From positions 62,001 to 126,000 of the forward strand of contig BGKB01000145.1 in assembly GCA_003116975.1 (NCBI GenBank): DNA of 64,000 nucleotides, read 5' to 3'. Source of the stretch: Aurantiochytrium sp. KH105. Taxonomy: Eukaryota; Sar; Bigyra; Thraustochytrida; Thraustochytriidae. This document shows positions 30,415 to 41,509 of this stretch, piece after piece; position 1 is the first letter of the stretch; every line of letters starts with the position of its first letter. Below the pieces are notes generated by a model that saw nothing but the letters and a program-made list of their open reading frames with translations, made no database searches and was not told the origin of the DNA. The translations under genes were made by a program, and so were the position numbers.

Positions 30415-33400
30415 CTACAGGGGATTGAGTGACCGTCCGCGATGCGAGTTTGTGGAGATGGAGGAACGCGCGGTGCCGGGAGATTTGGGCGACTTAAGGT
30501 CGCGGGCCGTTGGAGATTTGCGGTTCATCATGCTCCCTGCTTTGCTTGTCTTCCTTCGCACCGACGGCAAAGGGGCAATGGTCTCCACACTGGGACTGGG
30601 CGGCGCCTCGGCCTTCTTCTCAAAGTGATACGTTGTCCTGTAGACCCTGTCAAGGGGGAGAGCCGGAGTTGATGCAGAAGTAGAAAGAGAGAGCTGGGGT
30701 TTGTTGCGTCGAATGCCCGCAGGAGCGCTTGCAGACTGTCCTAGGGTTTTTGTTGACGAATCTTCATTCTTGCTCTCTGCATCAGACGGATCGTTGTTGC
30801 TGTTGTTGATATTACTTTGCTGCCGTTCCTCTCCTTCTTCCTCATCGCTGTTGTTGTTGTTGCTGCATTGATTATTGCTGCTGTTGTTGCTGCTGCTATT
30901 GCTATCTTCGCTACCATTCGAGGCCTCATCAGGCGTCTTTGGCTTGACCTCAGGGTTCTCGCTAGCCTCCTGCGCTTCCTCACCTAAAGGATCTTCGTTT
31001 CCATCACCAGCATTTGAGCTTGCGTCTTCCGAAGAGGTCTTTGCAAGCTCATCATCGGGTCCCTCCACAACGGAAGCATGGAAAATACGGCCAAAACAAT
31101 AAAGAATGTCCTTGTTCGCTCGGACGGCCTCCATGAACTCAGAAAATGTGACGACACCATCATGGTTAATGTCGAGCGAGCGCAAGAGCTCAATCGCTTT
31201 CCAGCCGGTATCCTGCATGCTCAGCTGCGATGCATAGAGAAACTCAAAGAATTCCTGGTAATCGACGGACTTGCTGCAGTCCGAGTCAAAGAGCTCAAAG
31301 TAAAGCTCACCTTTGGCTTGGATGTGGGCTGGATCTTCTGTGTCAAAGGTCCGAGAACGCTCGAGCGCAAGTGCCATGCCAATCAGCATCTTGCGCAGAT
31401 CAACCTCCTCCTCACCAGGAATCACCAGGCCATCTTCGACGTCACGCGCTGGACAGGTGATGAGCGCCACTCGGAACAAATTCAGCAACACAGTGTATAC
31501 CAGCTCGTCCGAGGTTGTGGCAACATCCATTGAGAGATCTGCCTGAGAACGGTCGGTGAAGTCAAAATATGAATGGCTGCGACTCGTCATCGTGTCCTTT
31601 GGTGAAAACGCCGACCCTTCCCAGAATGGCTCAATGAAATACACAAAGCGTTCCCAGTTGACAAAACAGAACTGATCCCGGTTGCGGCCCAGACGGCGCC
31701 AAGCATTAAGAATACTTTCAATGCCAAAGTGGGGAACGGCGCGAAAAAGCTTGATTGTCCAAACGGCTAGATCCTCGGGGGGCTTGAGGCATTCGTCAAA
31801 GCTGCTGAGTATGGAGGGAATCTCGGCCACGGCGCGCTCAAACTCGTGCTTTTCAACGGAACCATTCTTGTCGTAGTCCATCATTGTAATGATCAGCTCG
31901 ACGAGGTGAGCGCATTCCATGAGCTCATTGTTGGTGTCTTGCACGAGCTTGACAAGATCAACGAGCCGCATACTGCGCTCATTTTCAGGCTTTTGCAAGG
32001 CCGCAGCCGCCTTACGAGCCGCCTCGCGTGTCGAGGTATCCGCTGCGTCCCGCGAGGCACTGTTGGTCGCGGCGACGTCACCGCCGCTGCCGTTGTCGCT
32101 TTCCAAGTTTTGTGGCTGTGTGACTGCTGTAGTCGCCCGTCCACCTGCCTTGATCTTGCTCACAGCTTGTGTCGGGTTCGCCGCGTTGGCCACGTCAAAG
32201 AGGAAGCGCGCCTTTTCCTCGAGTGACGCAGACGTGAGACGGCTCACACCAATAATGAATTCGTCAAAGTTGATCATGCCGTCACGGTCGCGATCAAAGA
32301 GAACGAACATGCGGGCGAGGACGGCGGGGCTTGTGATGCTGGGGAACTGCGTGTGCATGACGGACGAAAATTGGTCCTTTGTGAGCCCCTTCTTTGTAGA
32401 CTTGGCATTCGTCCAGCTTTTGCGCAAGGCAACGAGGTCACGGGTCTCGAACTTGGCGATTGCTGCAGCCGCCTCTGCGTCTTCGGTCGCGCACATGTCT
32501 TCGAGGTCCTCCTTTGTCAGTGCATTGCCAATCTTGGCCTCGGCCTCTGCAATGCTTGCCCTGCGTTCGTTTGCGGCGGCAAGAGCGGCCTCTCTCGCAT
32601 GTCCGATGGGCGCGGATTGGGTCACGCTTGCTCTGGCACCACCAGGCATGGCGCTTGCGACGCCTAGGATGGGCGACTTGCCTGCTACATTGGTCTGACG
32701 GCCGTCCACCACACTTCCCCGCTGACGAGTATTTGTTTGGCGGACGGCTCCAAGGGCTGTAGTGCGCCCTCCGTTGCCCGCGTCGGGTGCACTCATTGCA
32801 TTGACGAGCTTGCGCGCCTCGCGCTTCATAATTGTACCAGCATTTTTGATATCTGCATTGCTGCGCAACAGGCTGTATTGGGAGGCCTTGTTCTTTTCGG
32901 CGGCGAGCACAATGCTGGCAATGGCCTGGACGTCCTCGTTAGATGCAAGCCAGTCGCCGAGAAGCTGTGCGCTCACTGTCTGGCACTTCCTCCAGGCACC
33001 TTCACCGCAAATGCGGCCTGCAAGCTGCATCACGAATGCTGGGGGTGAGCGTTTGACAAGGACTCCGAGACGGAAGAGACCGCGTTGCATCGTGAGCAAG
33101 AGCTGCGCAATACGTTCTTCGGTCATACTTGGGCCGAAAAGAGGAAAGCAAAGCTCGAGACGCTCTGACGTCGTCGTGCCCTGCGCGACGAGGGCCAGAA
33201 GACAGAATACCTCGCGCAAGTCTACAATGCCCGATTCTTCTTGCTCAAAGTACGCAAAGATGTCCAGCGGCAGCGCGAGAAACTCGCCATTCTTGACGAG
33301 CGAGAAGTCGTAGTCCGTAAAGACCTCCCAAAACTGTCTTCTTCCCACGAGAAAGGTGCTCGTTTCCTCGTACAGGGTCGCAAAGCGCGCGCGAGCTCGC

Positions 33401-33567
33401 TTGAGGTCTGCGAGGTTCCACCGCGACGCCTGCTTCACGAACTCGCGCCAATGGCGTGGAGGTTTGTTCCGCTTCCCTCCACTTCCGTGCGTCTCGCCGC
33501 CTCCTTGTGCCTGCTGACGACTGCCCGTGAGCGCTGCCACGGCATCTTGCGAGTAGGTCACCCCCAT
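30415..33567 (-). CDS. Large EF-hand calcium-binding protein, putatively myristoylated
   Basis: 1050-residue single-exon protein from ATG 33567. It opens MGVTYSQD, with Gly2 and Ser6, a good N-myristoylation context. Helical segments around residues 45-240 resemble an EF-hand-like head (REFVKQASRWNLADLKRARA). Four convincing EF-hands follow: FDRDRDGMINFDEF (~425), MDYDKNGSVEKHEF (~565), FDSDCSKSVDYQEF (~765) and LDINHDGVVTFSEF (~800). The loops have acidic residues at positions 1, 3, 5 and 12; the third has Ser at position 5. The C-terminal ~200 residues are low complexity with Asn/Ser runs (CTG/TTG-type repeats at 30785-30905). Probably a membrane-linked Ca2+ sensor. No enzyme domain is visible. 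Confidence 0.85.
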   Translation of the reverse strand: MGVTYSQDAVAALTGSRQQAQGGGETHGSGGKRNKPPRHWREFVKQASRWNLADLKRARARFATLYEETSTFLVGRRQFWEVFTDYDFSLVKNGEFLALPLDIFAYFEQEESGIVDLREVFCLLALVAQGTTTSERLELCFPLFGPSMTEERIAQLLLTMQRGLFRLGVLVKRSPPAFVMQLAGRICGEGAWRKCQTVSAQLLGDWLASNEDVQAIASIVLAAEKNKASQYSLLRSNADIKNAGTIMKREARKLVNAMSAPDAGNGGRTTALGAVRQTNTRQRGSVVDGRQTNVAGKSPILGVASAMPGGARASVTQSAPIGHAREAALAAANERRASIAEAEAKIGNALTKEDLEDMCATEDAEAAAAIAKFETRDLVALRKSWTNAKSTKKGLTKDQFSSVMHTQFPSITSPAVLARMFVLFDRDRDGMINFDEFIIGVSRLTSASLEEKARFLFDVANAANPTQAVSKIKAGGRATTAVTQPQNLESDNGSGGDVAATNSASRDAADTSTREAARKAAAALQKPENERSMRLVDLVKLVQDTNNELMECAHLVELIITMMDYDKNGSVEKHEFERAVAEIPSILSSFDECLKPPEDLAVWTIKLFRAVPHFGIESILNAWRRLGRNRDQFCFVNWERFVYFIEPFWEGSAFSPKDTMTSRSHSYFDFTDRSQADLSMDVATTSDELVYTVLLNLFRVALITCPARDVEDGLVIPGEEEVDLRKMLIGMALALERSRTFDTEDPAHIQAKGELYFELFDSDCSKSVDYQEFFEFLYASQLSMQDTGWKAIELLRSLDINHDGVVTFSEFMEAVRANKDILYCFGRIFHASVVEGPDDELAKTSSEDASSNAGDGNEDPLGEEAQEASENPEVKPKTPDEASNGSEDSNSSSNNSSNNQCSNNNNSDEEEGEERQQSNINNSNNDPSDAESKNEDSSTKTLGQSASAPAGIRRNKPQLSLSTSASTPALPLDRVYRTTYHFEKKAEAPPSPSVETIAPLPSVRRKTSKAGSMMNRKSPTARDLKSPKSPGTARSSISTNSHRGRSLNPL

Positions 33568-34217
33568 GTCGCTCGCTGCCTTGCTGCGCGTGCGAGCGAG
33601 TGCTCGCTGCTCCCGCTCTTGCCCTCCCTCGCTCGCTCGCAGGTCAAGTCAAGTCTGTCGCGGCGGGCCGCGAGAGAGTCGCGGTTTGCCGATCGTCCAC
33701 GCACGCAAGCGGTATGGATTCGCGCTCACTGTCAGGCTCAATCCTCCGGGCACTGATGTGATTGCACTGCACTCTAAGCGGGTCCGCGCCGTCGCCGCAG
33801 CCAAAACGTGAACGGACACGAGTCCGCGCGCGCACCCCCCTCTTCCTCTTCCCTTTCTTCTGACCAGAAGCAAAGGTGCAAGTGTGGGGAAATAGGCACG
33901 AGCAGTCGGGAGATCGGCGGCGGGGGAGGGGAGAGAGACACGCTGTGATGGAGCGCGCGATTGAAGCGTCGCGAAAGTACTGTGCTTGCGAAATGAAAGG
34001 TGCTTGGGGCGATGGTGGCGAGGCTTCTTGTGCGATACGGAGCAAACAAGAAGAAAGGGAGGTTGGACACGAGTTCATCGAGTGGCGGGAGACGGTCTCC
34101 CCGGTTTGTTGCCTCCTGTTCAGATGAATCATCTACAGAGAGAGAAATCAAGAATTGAGAGCAGAGAAGTGATGAAGTTCGCTTTTCCTTTCAGAGCGGA
34201 AGGCAAAGTAAGATAGA
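33568..34217. other. Spacer, EF-hand gene promoter / RAD17 3' end
   Basis: 650 bases between two minus-strand genes, holding the EF-hand gene promoter and the RAD17 3' UTR. GC-rich at the left, average at the right. No gene was seen. Confidence 0.55.
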
Positions 34218-37200
34218 CTAAGGTTCAATTTCGATCTCATCATCAGAGAGTTCCTTGGCGCTGACATGCACGTCCGAGCTCTGAGCAGAGCCATTCGTTT
34301 GATTTGGTTGTCTCCAGCGCGTGACAAGCGATTGAAACGAAGCTAGCTCACTGTGGACAGATGTCGATAGCTGTAGAACGGGCGGGGCCCGAAAGCTGGC
34401 CGACCATTCTGACAGGTTTGTCTCTCGTTGTGCCTGTACGTCATATACTTGCGGACGCGTTACTTTGCCCTGCGCAAAGCTGAGACGCGCGCGCGACGAA
34501 CGCGTTGCAGCGACGGATCGACTTGCGAGCGAGGTAACGTACGCACCTGGGAAAGCTCTTCCTGCAGACTCCATGGCCCACACGCCGGTGTCATTCCGCA
34601 ATCCGCCTCCAATAAAGACGTCAGCCAAGGAGAGATAATCGAGCGCTTCTGCAAGCTCGCCAATTTCCACAAAGTGTTGTGGAGCATTGTATTGTACAAA
34701 TGCACAAAGCGCGTCAGCATCGAGTGCACAAGCCTGAGCGACCTGTTCCGGGTCGAAAGCAAGGCGCGCGCGTTCTGTTGGGCAGAGAGGACCAAGATTG
34801 CGGCCCGCAGCTTTACCCTTTTCCTCGTCGTACTCCTCGCCAAGCGTCTTGGCGCGCAAGAGTTTGCCGACAGCATGGTTGATGGAGTACACGGTATCCC
34901 GCGCGTTCGCGTCTTCCTCCTCTTCCTCCTCGTTGTCATCCTTATCTTCATTGTGGGCACGCCTCTTTGTCTTTTCGACAGATACGCCGCGCCCTTCCGT
35001 ACGTTTCAGTTTTCGTTCAAGCGCGCGAACAGCAACCGACGGGGCCGGTCCTCGACGTCGGCGCTTGCCCTTGGCATGATCCACTTGAGCATCGGGCCTT
35101 CCAATGCAATAAAATTGGAGCATTTGGATGGCACAACGTAGGTCTCCATTGGCACGTAGTGCCATGTCAAGAATAGCATTATCAGGAACAGACACGCCTT
35201 CTGCATCAGCAATGCTCCGCAAGACGCGTGTCAACCGACCGGGAGCGATGCGACCCAGGTTCAAGCTGAGCGCAGAGCTCATGATTTGGTCTGAAAACAC
35301 GCGTCGCAGCGTCGTCGGGTTCGCAGCATCTCCGTCGCTTGTACTGATAATGATCATCGGTTGGCCTGCGCGGACAGAGGCTTGCAAAGCGCGATGAAAG
35401 GTCGCCTGTGTTTCAGGTGTCTTTAAAAATGGTAGCTCCTCAATCAAGAGAATCGATTGGGGCTTGTGTTGCTGATCTGACGATGCAGGCCCCATTTGCA
35501 ATGCTGGAAAACGGCTTGCCTGGATAAAACTTACAAAGTCGTTGATTTGCGACACGTAAGGGATCTCCAAGCCTGAAGGCGGGCCCCTCATTGACACATC
35601 CGCACTTCTCATATCTCCACTGGGGAACGATGAAGGACGAAGAACATCACTCTTCCAATGCCGAAGCTCTATCGCCAATTCTTTGGCGATAAGCTCGACA
35701 CACAAAGACTTGCCTGCGCCACTTGGACCGTGCAGCACAAGTGGATTAAGAAGAGGTCTGAATGTTCCTCGACTTGATTCCTGCATCCATTGGCGGATCT
35801 CCTCAACCTTCTTTTTGGCCACGGCTTTCATGAAAACCTCAAGGCTCTCGGGCCTATGCTTGTCGCTCCAGAGTCCAGGCAAAGAAGGCACAACATGGTC
35901 CACATTATTCTTTTCTGAGGGTGTCGTGAATTCCTTGCGCACGTTCCGTCCTCGCCTCTGTCGCTTTTGCTCGGCGCTTGCACTTGTCAGAGAAGACCCT
36001 GCAGATTGAAGTAAGACGCGAGCTTCTTTCGCTGGAAGTGAGTCTGCATGCCTTCGTGTACTTCGTGAGAGGCCTTTTCTCGCCTTTTGGGACAAGAGCG
36101 GGCTCTCTTCTTCTTCGTCCTTGTCTTCTTCTTCGTCTTCAGAAGAACTACTAGCCTCTTCTGTAATTTTGTCTGCACCCACACGGCCCGACGACGGCGG
36201 CGAAGAAGGCTTCTCGCGAACCTCACCACAAGAAGTGCACTGTTCCGCCCCGGGTTCATTGATGAGGGTACACGTTGGACAGGCCCACTGTCCATTATGA
36301 AGGTCCACGCGTCGATGTTGTTGACACAGATGACAAACAAGCGCCTTGGCTGGATTTTTCAGAGTACACTCAGAGCAAGTCCACGAATGACTTTCCTGCG
36401 TCGGGCCTGAAGACTCGCTTGCACCGTCGTTGGCGTTTGAAGAATGTCTCTCGGATTTTCCTTTCGACGCATCATCTTGACCAAGTTTCCGCTCACGACT
36501 TGTAGCAATTCGATCAGAGTACTCCTCCTCGTCGCTATCATCCAAGATACAGACTTCCAGCTCTGGCGAAGGTGTGTGTCTTGGGCGCTGGGAACGGGTC
36601 CTGGTTTCACTGGCAACAGCACTTTTGCTCTTGCTGATGATGTCTGGAAGGCTCGCATCATCGTCGCTTTGAGAGGAAGCATCAGCTATCATGTTGTCAT
36701 TTTTTACCTCGTCCTTGTCATCTCCGCTTTCGTCTTTAACGTCCTCTGCATCATCTTCATCTTCATCTTCATCCAAGAGCGATATAACTGCAGGAGCACG
36801 AGAGGAAGACTTGGCGCTTTTGGTGAGAGAGCGAGGTTTGACGGACACAAAAGGCTTTGCTGTGGATTTCGTCCTTGTTGCTGTTGACGCAGCGCTATTA
36901 GCGCTGTTAGCGCTAACGGCGCGGGACCGTTTCGGACGTTGTCTCCGCTGCGGGTCAGGCTCGTCGGGAGCGTGCTTTGATTCGACACGAAAGCGTTTCA
37001 TTGTAAATGGGGACGTTGCTTTTCTTCGCTTACCCGACAGCTTTTGCTCGTCTGCGCTATCGCTGTCCTCATCGTCTTCATCCGAATCGCTTTCGTTGGT
37101 TTTCCTCGCGGATCTGAGCCTGGTGGTCGTGCTTTTGAAGCCCCCATGGGAAGACTTGTCGTCATCATCGTCCTCCACGTCGTCATCCTCAATATCATCT

Positions 37201-37259
37201 TCGGCGCTCCAGTCTAAAACCTTGGGCGCTCTGCGCGAGGAGGTTCTCCGTGAGCGCAT
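34218..37259 (-). CDS. RAD17: RAD17-type checkpoint clamp loader with two RanBP2/NZF zinc fingers
   Basis: 1013-residue protein from ATG 37259 (an in-frame TTG lies further upstream). RAD17 with RFC2-5 loads the 9-1-1 clamp on damaged DNA. Residues 1-280 are acidic and basic, disordered, with RGG-less SR and KR clusters. Two zinc fingers of the WxCxxC...N...CxxC type follow: WTCSECTLKNPAKALVC (~292) and WACPTCTLINEPGAEQC (~325). The AAA+ core begins LWSDKHRPESLEVF with KKKVEEIRQWM. Walker A is GPSGAGKS (~508) and Walker B is ILLIEELPF (~605). NGDLRCAIQMLQFY (~690) corresponds to the sensor-2 region. The KKKxEExxxW and KEL.IELRHWKSDVL features fit RAD17, not ATAD5 or RFC1. Zinc fingers are not part of animal or yeast RAD17. 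Confidence 0.85.
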   Translation of the reverse strand: MRSRRTSSRRAPKVLDWSAEDDIEDDDVEDDDDDKSSHGGFKSTTTRLRSARKTNESDSDEDDEDSDSADEQKLSGKRRKATSPFTMKRFRVESKHAPDEPDPQRRQRPKRSRAVSANSANSAASTATRTKSTAKPFVSVKPRSLTKSAKSSSRAPAVISLLDEDEDEDDAEDVKDESGDDKDEVKNDNMIADASSQSDDDASLPDIISKSKSAVASETRTRSQRPRHTPSPELEVCILDDSDEEEYSDRIATSRERKLGQDDASKGKSERHSSNANDGASESSGPTQESHSWTCSECTLKNPAKALVCHLCQQHRRVDLHNGQWACPTCTLINEPGAEQCTSCGEVREKPSSPPSSGRVGADKITEEASSSSEDEEEDKDEEEESPLLSQKARKGLSRSTRRHADSLPAKEARVLLQSAGSSLTSASAEQKRQRRGRNVRKEFTTPSEKNNVDHVVPSLPGLWSDKHRPESLEVFMKAVAKKKVEEIRQWMQESSRGTFRPLLNPLVLHGPSGAGKSLCVELIAKELAIELRHWKSDVLRPSSFPSGDMRSADVSMRGPPSGLEIPYVSQINDFVSFIQASRFPALQMGPASSDQQHKPQSILLIEELPFLKTPETQATFHRALQASVRAGQPMIIISTSDGDAANPTTLRRVFSDQIMSSALSLNLGRIAPGRLTRVLRSIADAEGVSVPDNAILDMALRANGDLRCAIQMLQFYCIGRPDAQVDHAKGKRRRRGPAPSVAVRALERKLKRTEGRGVSVEKTKRRAHNEDKDDNEEEEEEDANARDTVYSINHAVGKLLRAKTLGEEYDEEKGKAAGRNLGPLCPTERARLAFDPEQVAQACALDADALCAFVQYNAPQHFVEIGELAEALDYLSLADVFIGGGLRNDTGVWAMESAGRAFPGAYVTSLASRSVAATRSSRARLSFAQGKVTRPQVYDVQAQRETNLSEWSASFRAPPVLQLSTSVHSELASFQSLVTRWRQPNQTNGSAQSSDVHVSAKELSDDEIEIEP

Positions 37260-37838
37260 GATTCGCGCCAGGTGGCACAATATGCCTGCCTGAAAGCTCG
37301 CGGAGGGCAAGACGTGCGACTGCGCACGGATGCCCAAGGATTTGCCCGGATGGTCGCAGCGCGCCGACGCTGACGACAACCTTCACTCGCCGCGCCACCA
37401 CGGAACGAAGGAGCGAGCCTGCCAATGGCGAGACGCGTGCCCCCCCACCCCGCTCTGCCTCCGCGTCCACCCACTCAAGGCACGAGCGGGCGGTGGCGGA
37501 GCCCAGGTTCGTGTTGCGTTGCGTTTTTGCCACGGGGCCCAATGGCGGAACGTTGGGAGGCGGCGATCTCAAGGTGCTCTCCACGAAACGCAAATATAAT
37601 GGGAGGCACAGGCTCGGACACACAGCTCGTCAGAGGAGAGAAGGGGGATCGTTGTTGCGCCGAGTGTTGTGATATTCTTTACAATAATTCAATGCGAGAA
37701 TCCAACGAAAGTCATAGCAGAAAAGAGACCGGAAGACATCTGCGGGGTTGAGAAGCGAAAGATGAAGAACAACATCGCAGCTCGTGTCATTTGACGCGAA
37801 CGAGACATGCACACAGAAAACATCACAAAGTGAAGCCA
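37260..37838. other. Spacer, RAD17 promoter / coiled-coil gene 3' end
   Basis: 579 bases; GC-rich next to the RAD17 start, AT-richer at 37580-37780. No gene was seen. Confidence 0.55.
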
Positions 37839-39713
37839 CTATGACCGTGCGACGTGGTATGGAATACGACGCAAACGAGCATCTCGGCGCTCAGCGTCTG
37901 CATCTCTACAGGTTTTTACATGTCGAGCGTCAAGAAGCTCGAGGAAGGGGATTCCTCGATAGTAAAAGACTCGGCGGTGCTCGCGCTGCCAATTACGGAT
38001 TGAAGCGCGAACGTGCCGTTCCATGCGGCGACGGTCGCGTGACAGCGCGAGGGCCGCGCGCGCCCGCTCTTCGTGATCTGCATGCGGAGGCGCGCGCTCG
38101 GGAGCAAGCTCTTGCTCACGCGACACGACGGCTTCGAGCTGCCTGGCGACACGGAGTACTTTGGAAGCATCTGGAGTACTCCGGGCGCGCCGTTTGACCC
38201 GTTCGAGCTGCTCGGCAGCGTACAACGGTCTCTCTTCCGCAGCGAGGTCGTCGAGCTGTTTGATTACAGCAAGACGTTCTCGAAATGGAATGGAGGCCTC
38301 TTCCCAGGCACTCTGAAGCCGACGATCGGCTGGATCTTTGCCCAGAAGTAAGCGCCGCTGAAAGTCGCGCTCGGCAGCCAGCTCAAGAGCCCAGGCGTGC
38401 TCGATGTGATCACCACTGCTTGCTTTGTCCCTTTGGTGCAGGGCGTTTTCAATCGGCGCAGTGCAAGACGGAGTGTCTGGTCCACGTCGTGATCGGCCTG
38501 TATGTGGCCGTTGTCGTCTTCGTCGGGGCGGTTGTGAGCTTCTGCTCCTTAGCTGCTGCAACAGCTCAAAGCTGGATACGGAGTTTTCCACACGGGGCAT
38601 GGGAACTTGACACCTCGCTGTACGTTGATCACCTTGCGGTGCGTTCGCAGAGGACGATAAGCTTACGTCAACTTCTCGGATGGGCGAGGTAGCGGTATGT
38701 GCATGTTCTGCGGTACTGGAACGTCTCGACTGATCTTCCCGTTCGACATGCGAAGCAGAAGCAGAAGCAGAAGCCGCGGTGCTGTGCTGTACATTCTGTG
38801 GTGCATGCTCCTCCATCGATGAGATTGTTGCTTGCATGAGCGCGGGAGTCGTCGAAGAAGCACACAATGAATCAATTTCATACGACGAAGGCTCGATGGC
38901 AGCACGCGCAGACGCTACATGAGGCCACAGGCTAGGTCCTGCGCTGTTCTCGGACTTGGTCTCCTCGCGGTCGCCGATTAAGGTTTGTCCGTGACCAGGA
39001 GATGAAGAGGGTGGCACGTCAAGGAGAGGTTGCACTGCATTGCTTATGGAATGCCGCGGCGACTGGACGCGAAGGAGGGCGTCGAGTCTTGCATGCGCTT
39101 CGTCGAGGTCGACACGCAGGTTGGTATTGTCTGCCTCAAGATCAGCGAGCTTTCGCTCGGCTTCTCGGCGGCGCAACTTTTCCGCCAGGAGATCTTTGCG
39201 GACGGTCTCGAGTGCTTGATCCCGAGCGCGGATCACGTCTCGAAGTTCTTCCATGGCATGTGCTGAGGACTCGAGCTGACCTTGCAAAGCGTCCGCGTGG
39301 GCCCGCTCCTGCTCGAGGGCTTTTTCGGCGTCAAGACTGTCCTCCAGCACGCTATCCAGCGCCGCGTCCCACATGTTTTGCTCCTCATCACCGGCAGCGC
39401 TGTCGTCCCCACCGAAAAGGCTGCTCACTGTCAGTCCCGGTCCACCGAAGGCGCTGCGCGGTTCACGGTCTTCCTCGTCTTCTACCTCGTTGTCCGAGCT
39501 TTCTCTTTCTGTGGCCGCGACGACCTCGAGGCCGAGGACGTTTGCGTCGGGAATATTCCCGAAGAGGTGGTCAGCTGCATCGTGGCCGCCTTCTTCCCCT
39601 CGTCGCTTCTGGCCTCGCTCCTGGCGTTCTGCGGCGCGCTCGAGCACGGACGCGAGGCCTACGGACCATGCCGAGCGGGCTGGGCTCGCGGACGTGAGCC
39701 CGTCCGAGTCCAT
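37839..39713 (-). CDS. Coiled-coil protein of unknown function
   Basis: 624 residues from ATG 39713 (opening MDSDGLTSASPARSAWSVGL). Residues ~45-140 are acidic. A heptad-rich coiled coil runs over ~135-215 (LEQERAHADALQGQLESSAH, AERKLADLEADNTNLRVDLD). A Ser/Thr-rich linker follows, then Arg-rich segments. The conserved-looking end reads SIRNWQREHRRVFYYRGIPF. I do not recognise a family. The frame is open further up to ATG 40310, but that stretch is the translated TTGC repeat (SKQA repeats) and GC spacer, so I chose the internal start. The coiled coil suggests a structural or scaffold role, which is inference. Confidence 0.65.
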   Translation of the reverse strand: MDSDGLTSASPARSAWSVGLASVLERAAERQERGQKRRGEEGGHDAADHLFGNIPDANVLGLEVVAATERESSDNEVEDEEDREPRSAFGGPGLTVSSLFGGDDSAAGDEEQNMWDAALDSVLEDSLDAEKALEQERAHADALQGQLESSAHAMEELRDVIRARDQALETVRKDLLAEKLRRREAERKLADLEADNTNLRVDLDEAHARLDALLRVQSPRHSISNAVQPLLDVPPSSSPGHGQTLIGDREETKSENSAGPSLWPHVASARAAIEPSSYEIDSLCASSTTPALMQATISSMEEHAPQNVQHSTAASASASASHVEREDQSRRSSTAEHAHTATSPIREVDVSLSSSANAPQGDQRTARCQVPMPRVENSVSSFELLQQLRSRSSQPPRRRRQRPHTGRSRRGPDTPSCTAPIENALHQRDKASSGDHIEHAWALELAAERDFQRRLLLGKDPADRRLQSAWEEASIPFRERLAVIKQLDDLAAEERPLYAAEQLERVKRRARSTPDASKVLRVARQLEAVVSREQELAPERAPPHADHEERARAALALSRDRRRMERHVRASIRNWQREHRRVFYYRGIPFLELLDARHVKTCRDADAERRDARLRRIPYHVARS

Positions 39714-40687
<974 letters not shown>

Positions 40688-41509
40688 TTACATGGCGAGA
40701 AGCTCGCGGAGGTCCCTGTGCAGCGCGCTGAGGCTGACGCCGCTGCGGACGGCGGCCCGCACGTCGAGCTCGAGACGCGAGGGCTGCGAGTTCTGCGGCG
40801 CAGCCTGCAGCGGCGACTGCGTCTGGAAGCAAGGCGGGCTCTGGCGCAAGACACGAGGGCGACGGACGGGACGTTCTCGACCCGACCCTGGGGGACGCAT
40901 AGCCTGGTCGCCGCGCGCGAGCCCGTCTCCGTCGACCTTCTGCTCCTCGTCGAGGTATCGGCCGCAGCCTGCGGCCTCGGCCTCCTTACGCCTCCCCGAG
41001 CACGCGCCCGCGTCCGCGAGCTCGCAGGACGGCTCGCAGCGCTCTGGGGCCCAGGATCCTCCCGAGTGTGAACACGGCGGAGCAGGGTGTGCGCCGCGGT
41101 GTTTCTTGCGGTCGAAACAAGGCTCGTGGCCGGGCTCGTGGCCCTCGGCCTGCGCCAGGTTTCTGCGCAGGCGCGCGAGCCAGGTGTCCTCGCCGTCGTC
41201 GGGGAGCGACTGCGGCACGCCGAGCGGCGCCGCGGCCGGCAGGGGGCGCGCGCACGGCCCGAGGCCGTGGCTCTCTGCGCTCGCCGTGCTCGCGAGGCTG
41301 GCATTGCTGCGCGCGCTCACGAGCGGCAGCTGCAGCTTGCGCGCGGTGGCCGCCGAGCTGCTGCGGCGTCTGCCTGCGTCGCTCGCGAGCGCGGACTTGC
41401 GCCGCAGCCTGCCCTCGATCCTCCTCGCGAGCTGCCTGGCCTTCTCGTGCAGACCCGCCGCCTTCTTGACGGCGAGCTCGACCTCGTGCAGGTCCGTCAA
41501 GACGCCCAT
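40688..41509 (-). CDS. Hypothetical protein with N-terminal helix
   Basis: 273-residue ORF from ATG 41509. The first ~45 residues look like a real amphipathic helix or short coiled coil (TDLHEVELAVKKAAGLHEKA). The middle is Ser/Ala/Pro-rich with a few Cys and His. The end, VSLSALHRDLRELLAM, is helical again. No family is recognised. GC is very high in all frames, so competing ORFs exist on both strands; I favour this one because of its helix-like ends and ATG. The frame extends further upstream without an ATG context I trust. Confidence 0.45.
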   Translation of the reverse strand: MGVLTDLHEVELAVKKAAGLHEKARQLARRIEGRLRRKSALASDAGRRRSSSAATARKLQLPLVSARSNASLASTASAESHGLGPCARPLPAAAPLGVPQSLPDDGEDTWLARLRRNLAQAEGHEPGHEPCFDRKKHRGAHPAPPCSHSGGSWAPERCEPSCELADAGACSGRRKEAEAAGCGRYLDEEQKVDGDGLARGDQAMRPPGSGRERPVRRPRVLRQSPPCFQTQSPLQAAPQNSQPSRLELDVRAAVRSGVSLSALHRDLRELLAM

